DNA of 31,658 bases from an uncultured Acetatifactor sp. (GTDB lineage Bacteria > Bacillota > Clostridia > Lachnospirales > Lachnospiraceae). Below are positions 15,872 through 23,713 of the stretch, piece after piece (the first letter of the stretch is position 1; every line of letters begins with the position of its first letter). A program made the position numbers and the translations under genes. The stretch covers positions 1-31,658 of the forward strand of contig CAJTMX010000044.1 of NCBI GenBank assembly GCA_910577235.1. Direction: 5' to 3'. A model generated the notes under the pieces. It made no database searches. It worked only from the letters and a program-made list of their open reading frames with translations, and was not told where the DNA came from.

Positions 15872-17257
15872 TCACCAGGCGATCCTGCCGTTCTTCTTAC
15901 AATATTGCTCAAAGTGCTGTTTTAAATGTAAAAAATTCTTTTTCTGATCGGAGAAATATTTGTTATACTTTTGGGCATATTCAGACATCCAATCGTCCAG
16001 ATCTTTATCCTCCTTATACGAGTAAACCATCATGGCCAACAGAGAAATCCTGTTTTCCGGGTTCCGTAGTTTGGAGTCTACTTTAACCGTGTTTTCCAAC
16101 AACACATTTAGCGACTGTTCATAAAAATCCATGTCCGCTCGTACGGACTCTATATCCATATCGAGATTTTGGGCTATAAATGTTTCAGGACTGCCCTGAG
16201 ATAAATCGCCCTCACCAGGCTTTAAAAAATCCATCATCATGCTCTCAAGCATACCTAATTTGTCAGCGATAACCTGTCTATCCTTGGTACTCAGATCTCT
16301 GTCTATCTCATCAAACAACAGCCCCTTTTCATTTCTCCTGACAAGTCTCAGTTCCTTCATAAAATGTCTTAGGAACTCCGCAAATTTGCCATCGTCGATT
16401 CCCAGTCCTGTAAATCTGTCAAACAGCGTCAAAAAGATAAAGGAATCTTTTTTATTAAATACGCCTTTGATATCTTCTGTGACAATATCCTCAAGCCTGC
16501 GCAGATTACCGGAAAGTCTCTTAAACTCCTCTTCCGTTGCATGATCGTTAAGATATTTACAGGCTGCCTTTGCCTGGGATTTCCAATTATCAAAATGATT
16601 CATACACATCAGAGTTTCTACGACCATTCTCTCAATAACGCCTTTGGTCTTATCTTTCTCCGAATAGTTGTTGCATTCCACAAAAAATCTGCTGTCCATG
16701 ATCTTACGGATATGACCCGCGAATTTATCAATGTACGTAAATGCCTTCTGGTCGGTATTCATAGCCACATGGTTGTTATACCTCTTGATATATCTTGAAA
16801 TCTTGAGACTGTCGCATGACTCATGAATAACCGTTTCAATCTGATACTCGTCAAACTTTTCCTTAAGTTCTTCCGGGAGTTTTTCATATGTCTTATTCTT
16901 AATATCAAATACGGCATCCACATATGTAATATTCCCCTTTTTATCTGTAATCCTCTTTTTATAAGGAATAAGAGGATTCTCTATGGCGGAGGTTATCTTG
17001 TAATTCATCTCTCTGAATTTTCTCAGTGCCGCCGTTCTGCACCCGCCGTCCACAATATGTAATTTTGAATTTTCTTCCTCGCCAAGAATAATAGGAGGGA
17101 TATAATCGTCCGTAAGTACCGTGACGATCAATTCATTAATCTGCTCGTTATTCCACACGAAATTTCTTTGAACATCCGCATTGTTGTCAATATCGCCTTT
17201 TCTGTTCTTTTTCAGATACATGTCCAAAGTGTAAGTTTGCTTTCTCGGTCTTGCCAC
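15872..17257 (-). CDS. DUF262 (GmrS/ParB-like) domain protein
   Basis: A 461-residue protein whose first 110 residues match the DUF262 fold: a substrate-shell segment NADVQRNFVWNNEQINELIVTVL, then YIPPIILGE and IVDGGCRTAALRKF, which is the DG-x-x-R motif of the family. DUF262 proteins hydrolyse nucleotides and are often half of restriction or defence systems. No HNH (DUF1524) half is seen here; the remaining about 350 residues are helical and unassigned. The start was set at a GTG that follows AGGGGAGGA at 6 bases; the ATG 42 bases upstream has no such site. It lies directly after the sigma-like gene, in an operon with a LexA-box promoter. Confidence 0.75.
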   Translation of the reverse strand: MARPRKQTYTLDMYLKKNRKGDIDNNADVQRNFVWNNEQINELIVTVLTDDYIPPIILGEEENSKLHIVDGGCRTAALRKFREMNYKITSAIENPLIPYKKRITDKKGNITYVDAVFDIKNKTYEKLPEELKEKFDEYQIETVIHESCDSLKISRYIKRYNNHVAMNTDQKAFTYIDKFAGHIRKIMDSRFFVECNNYSEKDKTKGVIERMVVETLMCMNHFDNWKSQAKAACKYLNDHATEEEFKRLSGNLRRLEDIVTEDIKGVFNKKDSFIFLTLFDRFTGLGIDDGKFAEFLRHFMKELRLVRRNEKGLLFDEIDRDLSTKDRQVIADKLGMLESMMMDFLKPGEGDLSQGSPETFIAQNLDMDIESVRADMDFYEQSLNVLLENTVKVDSKLRNPENRISLLAMMVYSYKEDKDLDDWMSEYAQKYNKYFSDQKKNFLHLKQHFEQYCKKNGRIAW

Positions 17258-17325
17258 TTCAATTCCTCCCCTTCTTGAGAATTTCCTCTGAACTTCCACT
17301 GCATATGCCCCCTGATTGCAGGTAA

Positions 17326-17883
17326 TCAGCTAAGCAGCACGGAAACATTTCTGTATGAGTGAATTGCCGCCCAGCAATCCGTATATTGTCTCTCACTGAT
17401 ATGCAATTCCCTGCGGATCTCTCCAGGGAAAAAACCTGCCGCGTCAAGCCTTAACACATCTTTTTGCAGGTTTGAAAGTCTCCCCAGATACATAAGCATT
17501 CTCTTACTATACCCTTCTTCTCTCTCAAAGAGCTCCCTCTCGATCGTATTGCCGTCAGCGATCACATCCCTTAGAGTGGATTCTTCCTCATCGCCAATGG
17601 GCGTATCGAGCGAGACGCACATTCGATCAATTCTACGTTTTTCCCGATTTCTTCGCGTCATTTCCGTCTTAAACTTATTTGACAGACAGGAGTATAAAAA
17701 CACATCAAAGGACTGTGAATGGTCATAGCGTCTCATAGCATCTACAAACACTTCATTGGCAAGGGAATAAAAATCATCCGTATCTTTTTCTGACAGGCCG
17801 CCATATTTCACTAATATCTTATCAACTGTTTTATGAAGCTTTCTTGCATTGTCCATGTAGTATGCGTTTAATATCTTTTCCAT
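17326..17883 (-). CDS. Sigma-70-like RNA polymerase sigma factor
   Basis: A 185-residue protein with the two parts of a small sigma factor. Residues about 35-80 resemble region 2 (DFYSLANEVFVDAMRRYDHS then FLYSCLSNKFKTEMTRRNREKRR). Residues about 135-180 resemble region 4, the -35 binding helix-turn-helix (LSNLQKDVLRLDAAGFFPGEIRRELHISERQ). The start follows AGAGGTG. It is the first gene of a leftward operon with the DUF262 gene, under a LexA-box promoter. It probably activates the divergent rightward operon, though which promoters it reads is not known. A phage late regulator is the best reading. Confidence 0.8.
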   Translation of the reverse strand: MEKILNAYYMDNARKLHKTVDKILVKYGGLSEKDTDDFYSLANEVFVDAMRRYDHSQSFDVFLYSCLSNKFKTEMTRRNREKRRIDRMCVSLDTPIGDEEESTLRDVIADGNTIERELFEREEGYSKRMLMYLGRLSNLQKDVLRLDAAGFFPGEIRRELHISERQYTDCWAAIHSYRNVSVLLS

Positions 17884-18045
17884 AATAAATACACCTCTTA
17901 AATAGTCTAACGCGCATTTTGCTCACACATTTCTCCAGCTTTATCAAATTGAATTCATCTTATCCCTCCTTATATACCCTGTCCTGTCTTATAAGGCTGG
18001 CACGCCGTATAAGAATAAGGGGAACGTATTTCACTGACATAAATA

Positions 18046-18074
18046 AGTATAGAACATACGTTTGTCATTGTCAA
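18046..18074 (-). promoter_or_regulatory. Perfect sigma-A promoter of the sigma/DUF262 operon
   Basis: On the minus strand TTGACA (18069-18074), exactly 17 bases and TATACT (18046-18051) precede the sigma-like gene. A LexA box fills the spacer, so the promoter should be shut except during the SOS response. Confidence 0.85.
18051..18064. promoter_or_regulatory. LexA (SOS) box 1, in the promoter spacer
   Basis: AGAACATACGTTTG fits the Firmicutes LexA box (GAAC, four bases, GTTC/T) with one deviation from perfect symmetry. It lies between the -35 and -10 boxes of the sigma operon. Confidence 0.75.
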
Positions 18075-18083
18075 TACAAATAT

Positions 18084-18097
18084 CGAACATTTGTTCG
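18084..18097. promoter_or_regulatory. LexA (SOS) box 2
   Basis: CGAACATTTGTTCG is a near-perfect Firmicutes LexA (Cheo/SOS) box with arms CGAAC and GTTCG. It is 33 bp from box 1, about three helical turns, so two LexA dimers could bind the same face of the DNA. Confidence 0.9.
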
Positions 18098-18252
18098 TCT
18101 TATTTTGATGCTACCCCTTCTCTCCTCTATGTCTTCATCATTGTATCGCTTTTACTGTCCCAAAAACAGGACCAGAAAATATATGAAATTCTTAACTTTT
18201 TCTGTTTTCAAATGGAGAATATAAAAATAGCTGGAAATATTTTCCATACCTT

Positions 18253-18328
18253 GATCACCTAATTAGACAACTGCGAAACTCTTTGAAACAAGTGACGGGA
18301 GTTTCGCAATTACCTATGATCACCTAAT
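18253..18328 (+). promoter_or_regulatory. Repeat-flanked hairpin leader of the rightward operon
   Basis: Two identical 11-base repeats GATCACCTAAT (18253-18263 and 18318-18328) flank a perfect 10-bp stem TGCGAAACTC/GAGTTTCGCA (18272-18281 and 18299-18308) with a 17-base loop. The block ends just before the first rightward gene. It may be a regulator binding site, a promoter region for the element's own sigma factor, or an RNA switch. A related CACCTAATC lies at 28349-28357 upstream of the tape-measure gene. Confidence 0.65.
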
Positions 18329-18355
18329 CACAGAAAGGAGAAGTTTTACTAACCG

Positions 18356-18598
18356 ATGACAGAGCAAACGGAATCACAAAGACCCTACAAGGTCGATCAC
18401 ACCCAATTTGGAGGGATCGTCTATCCCTCTGACTTTAACCCAAATAACAGAAAACAAAGCGGCAAAAACGGGTCCGCCATAGCAAGGCGTATCGCCTGCG
18501 ATCATCAATTTGACAGACAGTGCAGAAGTAAAGCGGAAAACAGAAAATTATTGGAGGAAATGAAAAATGATCAGAGAAATAATGAAACCAAGATGTAA
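18356..18598 (+). CDS. Small unknown element protein (80 aa)
   Basis: An 80-residue hydrophilic, basic protein with no domain that I recognise. It is rich in Asn, Arg and Lys, with one Cys pair (Cys48 and Cys56). A stop codon lies two codons upstream in frame, so the ATG at 18356 is forced, yet AAAGGAG is about 15 bases away, which is longer than normal. It is the first gene of the rightward operon and overlaps the next gene by 32 bases. Its position next to the repeat-flanked leader suggests a regulatory or early role, but this is a guess. Confidence 0.55.
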   Translation: MTEQTESQRPYKVDHTQFGGIVYPSDFNPNNRKQSGKNGSAIARRIACDHQFDRQCRSKAENRKLLEEMKNDQRNNETKM

Positions 18599-18959
18599 AG
18601 GCCAGACTGTTGAGATCGAACTGTCCAGATGGGGATACCAGGATTACTATGTCCAGTGCGCATACCACTTTGATAAGCGCGAAGGCAAATACATGCTTTC
18701 CATGTGGCTGTGTCGCAGCGATATAGAGGACCGGATGCTGCTTTCTTCTAAAAAAACGGACGCGCAGTATCTGTCCGGAACCAGAGACACTATCGTGGAA
18801 AATATATGCAGAGTCGTTCACTATGCCGCCACTGTCGCCACAGACGGCAAAACCAGATATTTTGACCGCTATGTAGAGAGATATGAGTACGAACTGGCAT
18901 GTTTCCAGCGAGGCAATGAACTGTTCGAGCAGGAGAACGCCGCCAGATCCAATGATTAA
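18567..18959 (+). CDS. Unknown element protein (130 aa)
   Basis: A 130-residue protein with no recognised domain. The middle is beta-rich (QTVEIELSRWGYQDYYVQCAYHF, then MLSMWLCRSDIEDRM) and the end is helical (YFDRYVERYEYELACFQRGNELFEQEN). The start follows GGAGG inside the upstream gene; the ATG at 18582 is an alternative. It is placed just ahead of the polymerase-like gene in the same operon, so a helper role in transcription or replication of the element is possible but not shown. Confidence 0.65.
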   Translation: MIREIMKPRCKGQTVEIELSRWGYQDYYVQCAYHFDKREGKYMLSMWLCRSDIEDRMLLSSKKTDAQYLSGTRDTIVENICRVVHYAATVATDGKTRYFDRYVERYEYELACFQRGNELFEQENAARSND

Positions 18960-18973
18960 AAAAACACACTCAC

Positions 18974-18994
18974 AGAAAGGGGTGCATTTTCATC
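18974..18994 (+). promoter_or_regulatory. Ribosome site pointing to an AUC start
   Basis: AGAAAGGGG (18974-18982) is 9 bases from ATC at 18992. No ATG, GTG or TTG lies in frame between this site and the ATG at 19034, which has no Shine-Dalgarno sequence. An ATT at 18986 is closer (3 bases) and less likely. Confidence 0.6.
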
Positions 18995-21775
18995 AGCGAA
19001 TTCGGTATTAAGATCAAAAATATCAGTGCAGGTATGCTCTATGAAGTAGGCTTGGGTATCAGAGAGTACTTTACATACACAGACGCAATGTTAAGCAACA
19101 GCCTTTTCAGCCGCTTTTTACAGCAAAACGGCCTGGATATTTACAGAGGCGCCAGAAATAGCTCTAATAAGGAAAGCACTCGTGACATCGTTTGTCTTGA
19201 TTTTGACTTTGGCAGCCGGTCTTATGACGACGAAGCGGACCGGCTCACCAAATTATTGGACAGAGACTTGACGGATGACGCAAGGGAACGTATCGAAAGA
19301 GCCATCGAGAAGGCAAACGCGAAAAAGGATCTGTTCTGCGAGAGGAAACGTGGCGAGATCAGAGATCTATTCTATAACGAGGGCGTGGATATTACTTATA
19401 AAACAAAAAATAAGGACGGCACTGTCAAAAGCGAAGAAACGATCCACTATAAAATGTTATATAGAACCAGCGCCAAGGCAAAGTTAGGACAGGTAATCTT
19501 TATCAATGAAAAGCTATATGACAAGGCATACGACTGGCTGACCATGGGACTTGGGAAAAAAATGCCTTACGACAACGCGAAAATTGTGGAACTGTCTGCC
19601 TACACACCTCTGACCACAAGTACGATCATCGACAGTATACATATTCCCGCTACGGATATCCTGATCCTGCAAGACCAGGACTCCTATTTTAAAACCTTCG
19701 CAAATGTTGTGAAGGCTCAGCCCTACACAGATAAAAACGGAAACAGCAGAAAAAAATGCATTGTAGTTCAGGAAGAAACAAACGTCAAAAATACCATTTG
19801 GGACGGAATGGGGATCATCGAATCCGATCTCCTCCCCAAATGGGTCAACGGCATGGCGCTGCTGAGAAATCATCTGTTTAAAATGTGTGGGATCAGGGGA
19901 CATATCCAGTTATTTTTCAGGGATTGGTGCAAAGAAAACGGCCACGATTATGAGACTTATCAGGTACGGGACATGTTCGGAAACCTGCACTATCTGAAAG
20001 ATATTAAGATGATAACCACCCACAACGCGATCAAATGGACCAAATTTATGGATCTGATGGGAGGTACGCCGAAGTCCGCCTATTCCTATTGGTGTGACCG
20101 CGTCCATAGGGACGGGGACATCTGGGGAATCGTGAAGACGGACCATCCCAGCAAATTGGGTCAGTATCAACAACTGAGCTATCAGATGCTCAATACTCTT
20201 CCCTGCACCAGAGAAGATGTGCAAAAGATCGCCCGGACCAGCATCGATTATGTGGAGTCCCTTAAAAACGATAACGATGTATTTGAAAAGTTTCTGAGAA
20301 AAAACGCCAACGAGGTCAACCACTATGAAATGCTTGCGGATCTGTACCGGCAAAATAACGATTTTGGCAACTGCAAATGGTTCAGAGAGGAAAAGCGAAA
20401 GATCATCTCCCACTATGTCTCTCATCTGAGAAAAGGAAAGATATTTGTTAGCGGGGACAATCTCACCGTGTTTGGCAATCCCTACGCTCTGCTATTGTAC
20501 TCTGTGGGGGATGACTGGAAAAAAGATTCCACATTAAATAAGGAAGAGGGGGCCGTTCAGTGTTACACAAACAGGTTTTCCCACGGAGAATATCTGGCAG
20601 CCTTCAGAAATCCCCACAACTCCCCCAACAATATCTGCTATATGCATAACGTCTACAGCAGCGAGCTGCAAAGATATTTCGTATTCAGCAGAAATATCGT
20701 GGCGATCAACTGCATAGAAACGGATATACAGGACAGGGCAAACGGAATGGACGAAGATTCGGATTTCATGCTCTTCACCGATCACTCTGTCATCGTGGAC
20801 TGCGCAAAGAGATGTTATAGAGAATATCCCACCATCGTGAACGCCTTGCGGGAGAGCGGGATCACATACCGCAACACCATGACGGATTATGCCAATATGG
20901 ACAATAAGTTTTCCGGTTCCAAGATGGGGATCGGCTGGTCCAGTAACCTGGCACAGCTGGCCATGACATACTACTGGACCGAGATGGCAAAGGACAATCC
21001 CGACAGGGAGAAACTACAGGAACTGTATAACAATTTTATCATTCTGTCCGTGTTGGCACAGGTGATTATTGACGGCTGTAAGCGCGAATATGAGATAAAC
21101 GGCGAGGAGGAGATAAAGAGGATCAGCAGGCTCCGCTGCATGTCTTTCACAAGAGAGACGGAGGAAAGTGCCAAAAGCGGAAAACCCAAAACCATAAAAT
21201 GTGATTTTCCCAGATTTATGAAATACACCAGGGAGATCAAGTACACCAAGGACGGAAAGGAATTACCCTATGAGGAAATCAGTGAAAAAAGGGAGAAACT
21301 GGACAGCCGGATAAACGCCGATCTTCAATGTCCTATGAACTGGCTGGAAGAATGGCTGGATAAAATACAGAATATCTCCAGCACCAACTGCGAGCCCATG
21401 GAAAAATACTTTATTAAAATGAAAGGATATGGAAACAACCGCCAGATCACTCAAATCCGAAAACTCATAGAGGAATACGATGGCTTTATCAAGCATGGCA
21501 AGATCGTTACAGAGGACACCGAGGATTTCACAGTGGAAATGGTCAACAGATCAAATGAACTCCTGGAAAAACTGTCCAAAATAAAAATAGGCAATGTGGT
21601 CACGATAAACCGCCTGATCGAAACCTCCCTGGGGCTGGAACAGAATAATAATAAGTCCCTCAGTTATAAGAAGGGACAAAAATATACCAGGAAGATGCTG
21701 AACATATTATATAAGATGAACAGAAAAAACTTTCTGATGAACTTTATCAGCGCCCCGGAAACGGAATCTGCTTAG
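18992..21775 (+). CDS. Probable single-chain RNA polymerase of the QDE-1/YonO type
   Basis: About 927 residues if it starts at ATC 18992 (913 from ATG 19034). Motifs appear in the order known from cellular RNA-dependent RNA polymerases and phage YonO enzymes: WDGMG (271-274 for DGMG), RNHLFKMCGIRG (292-303), KMITTHNAIKW (339-349), a barrel strand pair ending in FRNPH (538-542), NGMDEDSD with Asp587, Asp589 and Asp591 in the place of the metal-binding DxDGD, and MGIGWSSN (645-652). The Gly of DxDGD is replaced by Ser. The spacing from RNP to the Asp triad, about 50 residues, agrees with a double-psi beta-barrel. It probably transcribes the element's genes, perhaps aided by the sigma-like factor. 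The call rests on motifs only; a structure comparison would decide. Confidence 0.6.
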   Translation: MSEFGIKIKNISAGMLYEVGLGIREYFTYTDAMLSNSLFSRFLQQNGLDIYRGARNSSNKESTRDIVCLDFDFGSRSYDDEADRLTKLLDRDLTDDARERIERAIEKANAKKDLFCERKRGEIRDLFYNEGVDITYKTKNKDGTVKSEETIHYKMLYRTSAKAKLGQVIFINEKLYDKAYDWLTMGLGKKMPYDNAKIVELSAYTPLTTSTIIDSIHIPATDILILQDQDSYFKTFANVVKAQPYTDKNGNSRKKCIVVQEETNVKNTIWDGMGIIESDLLPKWVNGMALLRNHLFKMCGIRGHIQLFFRDWCKENGHDYETYQVRDMFGNLHYLKDIKMITTHNAIKWTKFMDLMGGTPKSAYSYWCDRVHRDGDIWGIVKTDHPSKLGQYQQLSYQMLNTLPCTREDVQKIARTSIDYVESLKNDNDVFEKFLRKNANEVNHYEMLADLYRQNNDFGNCKWFREEKRKIISHYVSHLRKGKIFVSGDNLTVFGNPYALLLYSVGDDWKKDSTLNKEEGAVQCYTNRFSHGEYLAAFRNPHNSPNNICYMHNVYSSELQRYFVFSRNIVAINCIETDIQDRANGMDEDSDFMLFTDHSVIVDCAKRCYREYPTIVNALRESGITYRNTMTDYANMDNKFSGSKMGIGWSSNLAQLAMTYYWTEMAKDNPDREKLQELYNNFIILSVLAQVIIDGCKREYEINGEEEIKRISRLRCMSFTRETEESAKSGKPKTIKCDFPRFMKYTREIKYTKDGKELPYEEISEKREKLDSRINADLQCPMNWLEEWLDKIQNISSTNCEPMEKYFIKMKGYGNNRQITQIRKLIEEYDGFIKHGKIVTEDTEDFTVEMVNRSNELLEKLSKIKIGNVVTINRLIETSLGLEQNNNKSLSYKKGQKYTRKMLNILYKMNRKNFLMNFISAPETESA

Positions 21776-21879
21776 TAGAATTATTAAAAACCCTTATTTT
21801 TCAACACTTTCGCCCCCAAAAATTCGTCCCTAATATGGAGGAAGAACCGGGGAAAGAACTCGCCTTATCTCTCATTTCA

Positions 21880-21929
21880 ACACAGGTGGCGGTACTGCCG
21901 TTCTGGCGGTATCGCCGCTTGTCTTGTGT
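21880..21929 (+). promoter_or_regulatory. Long hairpin in the leader of the tail-assembly gene
   Basis: GGCGGTACTGCC (21888-21899) pairs over 12 positions, two of them G-U, with GGCGGTATCGCC (21905-21916) around a 5-base loop. ACACA/TGTGT (21880-21884 and 21925-21929) extends the stem. No T-run follows, so it is not a simple terminator. It ends 15 bases before the ribosome site of the next gene and could act as an attenuator, processing site or translation control. Confidence 0.7.
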
Positions 21930-21944
21930 CAAATACCACAATAA

Positions 21945-21963
21945 AAAGGGGGACGCTGAAATC
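21945..21963 (+). promoter_or_regulatory. Ribosome site pointing to a second AUC start
   Basis: AAAGGGGGA (21945-21953) is 7 bases from ATC at 21961, in frame with the tail-assembly gene. A GTG at 21967 is 13 bases away and less well placed. The upstream ATG at 21835 has no ribosome site and would translate through the hairpin. Confidence 0.6.
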
Positions 21964-22692
21964 ACAGTGAAAGAAAACAGAAAAAGTCTTTTAAAACTGT
22001 CTTCGATAGACATTTTACCCAATTTATCCATCCGGGTACCCACCGTGGGGGAAATATTGGAGGATGAACAGCAATATTACAGCCTGATCTCTTCCTTGAC
22101 CGCCACTCCCTTTCAATACATGGTGCAGCTTGACGATATAGGCGTGGATTTCACTAAGATTACCGACTATGAGTTGTTTATGATGCTGTTTCCCAATTTT
22201 GCCCATACCGATATGAGCATACTGTTCGGGGAAACCGACCTCTCCGATATCTCGGTTTGCAAAAATAACCGGAATGGCACATTTGTCCTGTACAGCCCCC
22301 AAAACGATATTGTTATAGATGAGGCGGTTTACGGAAAAATTGTCAACTGCATCCGGGAGATCAATCGTCTGGAGAAAGAGACCCGTATGCCGGGCAATGA
22401 ACAGGCCAGGGAGTTCCGTATTAAACTGGAACGCAAAAAGCAAAAGAGAAACGCTAAAAAGCCCTATGAACCCTATCTGGAAAAAATGGTCGTAGCTCTG
22501 GTCAACAGACCTGAATTCAAATATAACTACGAGCAGACGCAGCATCTGTCTATCTATCAGTTCAACCGTAGCTTTGAACAGATAAATATAAGTATTAATT
22601 TCGATAATACCATGATCGGCGTATACGCAGGGACAGTGGATACCTCCAAGATCAAGGACAGATCCTGTCTGTCCTGGCTCCCCGTCAAATAA
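21961..22692 (+). CDS. Probable phage tail-assembly protein (unknown family)
   Basis: About 243 residues from ATC 21961 (285 if from ATG 21835). The core (LPNLSIRVPTVGEILEDEQQYY, then ITDYELFMMLFPNF, IVIDEAVYGKIVNCIREINRLEK, and a basic helical stretch RIKLERKKQKRNAKKPYEPYL) resembles a conserved phage protein usually found just before the tail tube gene. The tail end contains FKYNYEQTQHLSIYQFNRSFEQI. The upstream extension (21835-21960) is poorly protein-like and overlaps a long hairpin, which favours the later start. It lies between the polymerase-like gene and the probable tail tube gene. Function is inferred from position only. Confidence 0.65.
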   Translation: MTVKENRKSLLKLSSIDILPNLSIRVPTVGEILEDEQQYYSLISSLTATPFQYMVQLDDIGVDFTKITDYELFMMLFPNFAHTDMSILFGETDLSDISVCKNNRNGTFVLYSPQNDIVIDEAVYGKIVNCIREINRLEKETRMPGNEQAREFRIKLERKKQKRNAKKPYEPYLEKMVVALVNRPEFKYNYEQTQHLSIYQFNRSFEQINISINFDNTMIGVYAGTVDTSKIKDRSCLSWLPVK

Positions 22693-22783
22693 CCCGGCAA
22701 CTCCCCCACAGATAAACGGTTAAGAAAAGGCTTGTAATGAGCCTTTTTTAACATAAATAATCAAATACAAGGAGGAACAAAAA

Positions 22784-23560
22784 ATGGCAGTAGATGTAAG
22801 TAAGTTAGTTATCACAGAGGTCGCCCAGATCACCGCTTTCAATAACGCGGGAGAGCTGGAGTTTATTATGGATGAGGTTCAGAACGGCTCTATCAGCAAC
22901 ACCCAGGAGAAAGCTGACATCACCGGCAGAAACGGCCGGAAGATCGCTTCCTTAAAGAGAAACAAGGCCGTGACGGTTACCGCCACAAACGGTTTGCTGG
23001 TGGGCGGCGCTTTGGCCGCGCAGACAGGTACTGAGGTTGAAAACGGTACCTTTAACGTCCGCGTTACGGATGTTATGGTTGTGAAGGACAATACCTGTAA
23101 GACTTCCAAGATCGCTGTGGGCGCAGCCGGCGATGAGATCGGAACCATCTATGTAAAGAATGCCAACGGCTCCCTTGGGGCTAAGATCGAGCAGGACGCA
23201 GCTGCCGCGGACGGCAAGTTCAAGTATGATCCCGCCACCCAGGAGATCACGGTTTCCGGAATCGCTGACGGCACGGAGCTGGTGGCCTTCTACGATGTAG
23301 AAGTCGAGGCGGCAAAGATCTCCAATGAGTCCGACAAGTACAGCAAGGTGCTGAAACTCTATATCGATGTGATCCTTCGCGACACCTGCGACATGGAGTA
23401 CGCGGGCCAGGTGATCATTCAGAGAGCCGACGTGTCCGGTGAGTTTGAGCTGTCTCTGGGCGGCGAGAACTTCGCGCATTCGTTTACCGCGGAATCCCTT
23501 GCCGGCGGCTGCTCCGGTTCTACCAATCTCTGGGATCTGATCGTTTACGGCGTCAACTGA
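22784..23560 (+). CDS. Probable phage major tail (tube-like) structural protein
   Basis: A 258-residue beta-rich protein with low Cys content and many Gly, Ala, Val and Thr residues, as in phage tail tube or major structural proteins. It has an excellent ribosome site (AAGGAGG, 7 bases) and codon use typical of high expression. Features include KADITGRNGRKIASLKRNKAVTVTATNGLL (residues about 43-72), a Gly/Asn-rich insert that could be an Ig-like loop domain (about 110-150), and a C-terminal VIIQRADVSGEFELSLGG. It is placed between the tail-assembly gene and the lysis genes. A capsid protein is less likely because no packaging genes are near. The exact structural role is not proven. Confidence 0.65.
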   Translation: MAVDVSKLVITEVAQITAFNNAGELEFIMDEVQNGSISNTQEKADITGRNGRKIASLKRNKAVTVTATNGLLVGGALAAQTGTEVENGTFNVRVTDVMVVKDNTCKTSKIAVGAAGDEIGTIYVKNANGSLGAKIEQDAAAADGKFKYDPATQEITVSGIADGTELVAFYDVEVEAAKISNESDKYSKVLKLYIDVILRDTCDMEYAGQVIIQRADVSGEFELSLGGENFAHSFTAESLAGGCSGSTNLWDLIVYGVN

Positions 23561-23598
23561 TATATGAGCGGAGGGCGCGTAACGCGCTCTCCCATATA
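23561..23598 (+). promoter_or_regulatory. Strong hairpin after the tail-tube gene
   Basis: GGAGGGCGCG (23570-23579) pairs with CGCGCTCTCC (23583-23592) around three bases, extended by TATATG/CATATA at the outside. No T-run follows, so it may protect the upstream mRNA end or block transcription only partly. A second closed structure follows at about 23616-23690 (GCCGG/CCGGC and TCAGA/TCTGA pairs). Confidence 0.65.
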
Positions 23599-23713
23599 GA
23601 GTTACGGATTTCCCCTGCCGGCACACAGAACGCCAAGTCAGATACGGCCGCTTAGGTGTCCCTGTCTGAACCGGCGCGGCGTCCGGGGAGATGCTTGTAT
23701 AAGGAGACTCCGA

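Noticed and set aside
18253..18328. CRISPR-like repeat pair
   Set aside because: There are only two 11-base copies and the interval is an inverted repeat, not a spacer; no cas genes are nearby.
21835..21960. N-terminal extension of the tail-assembly protein from ATG 21835
   Set aside because: It has no ribosome site, its translation is not protein-like, and it runs through a long hairpin; the ATC at 21961 fits better.
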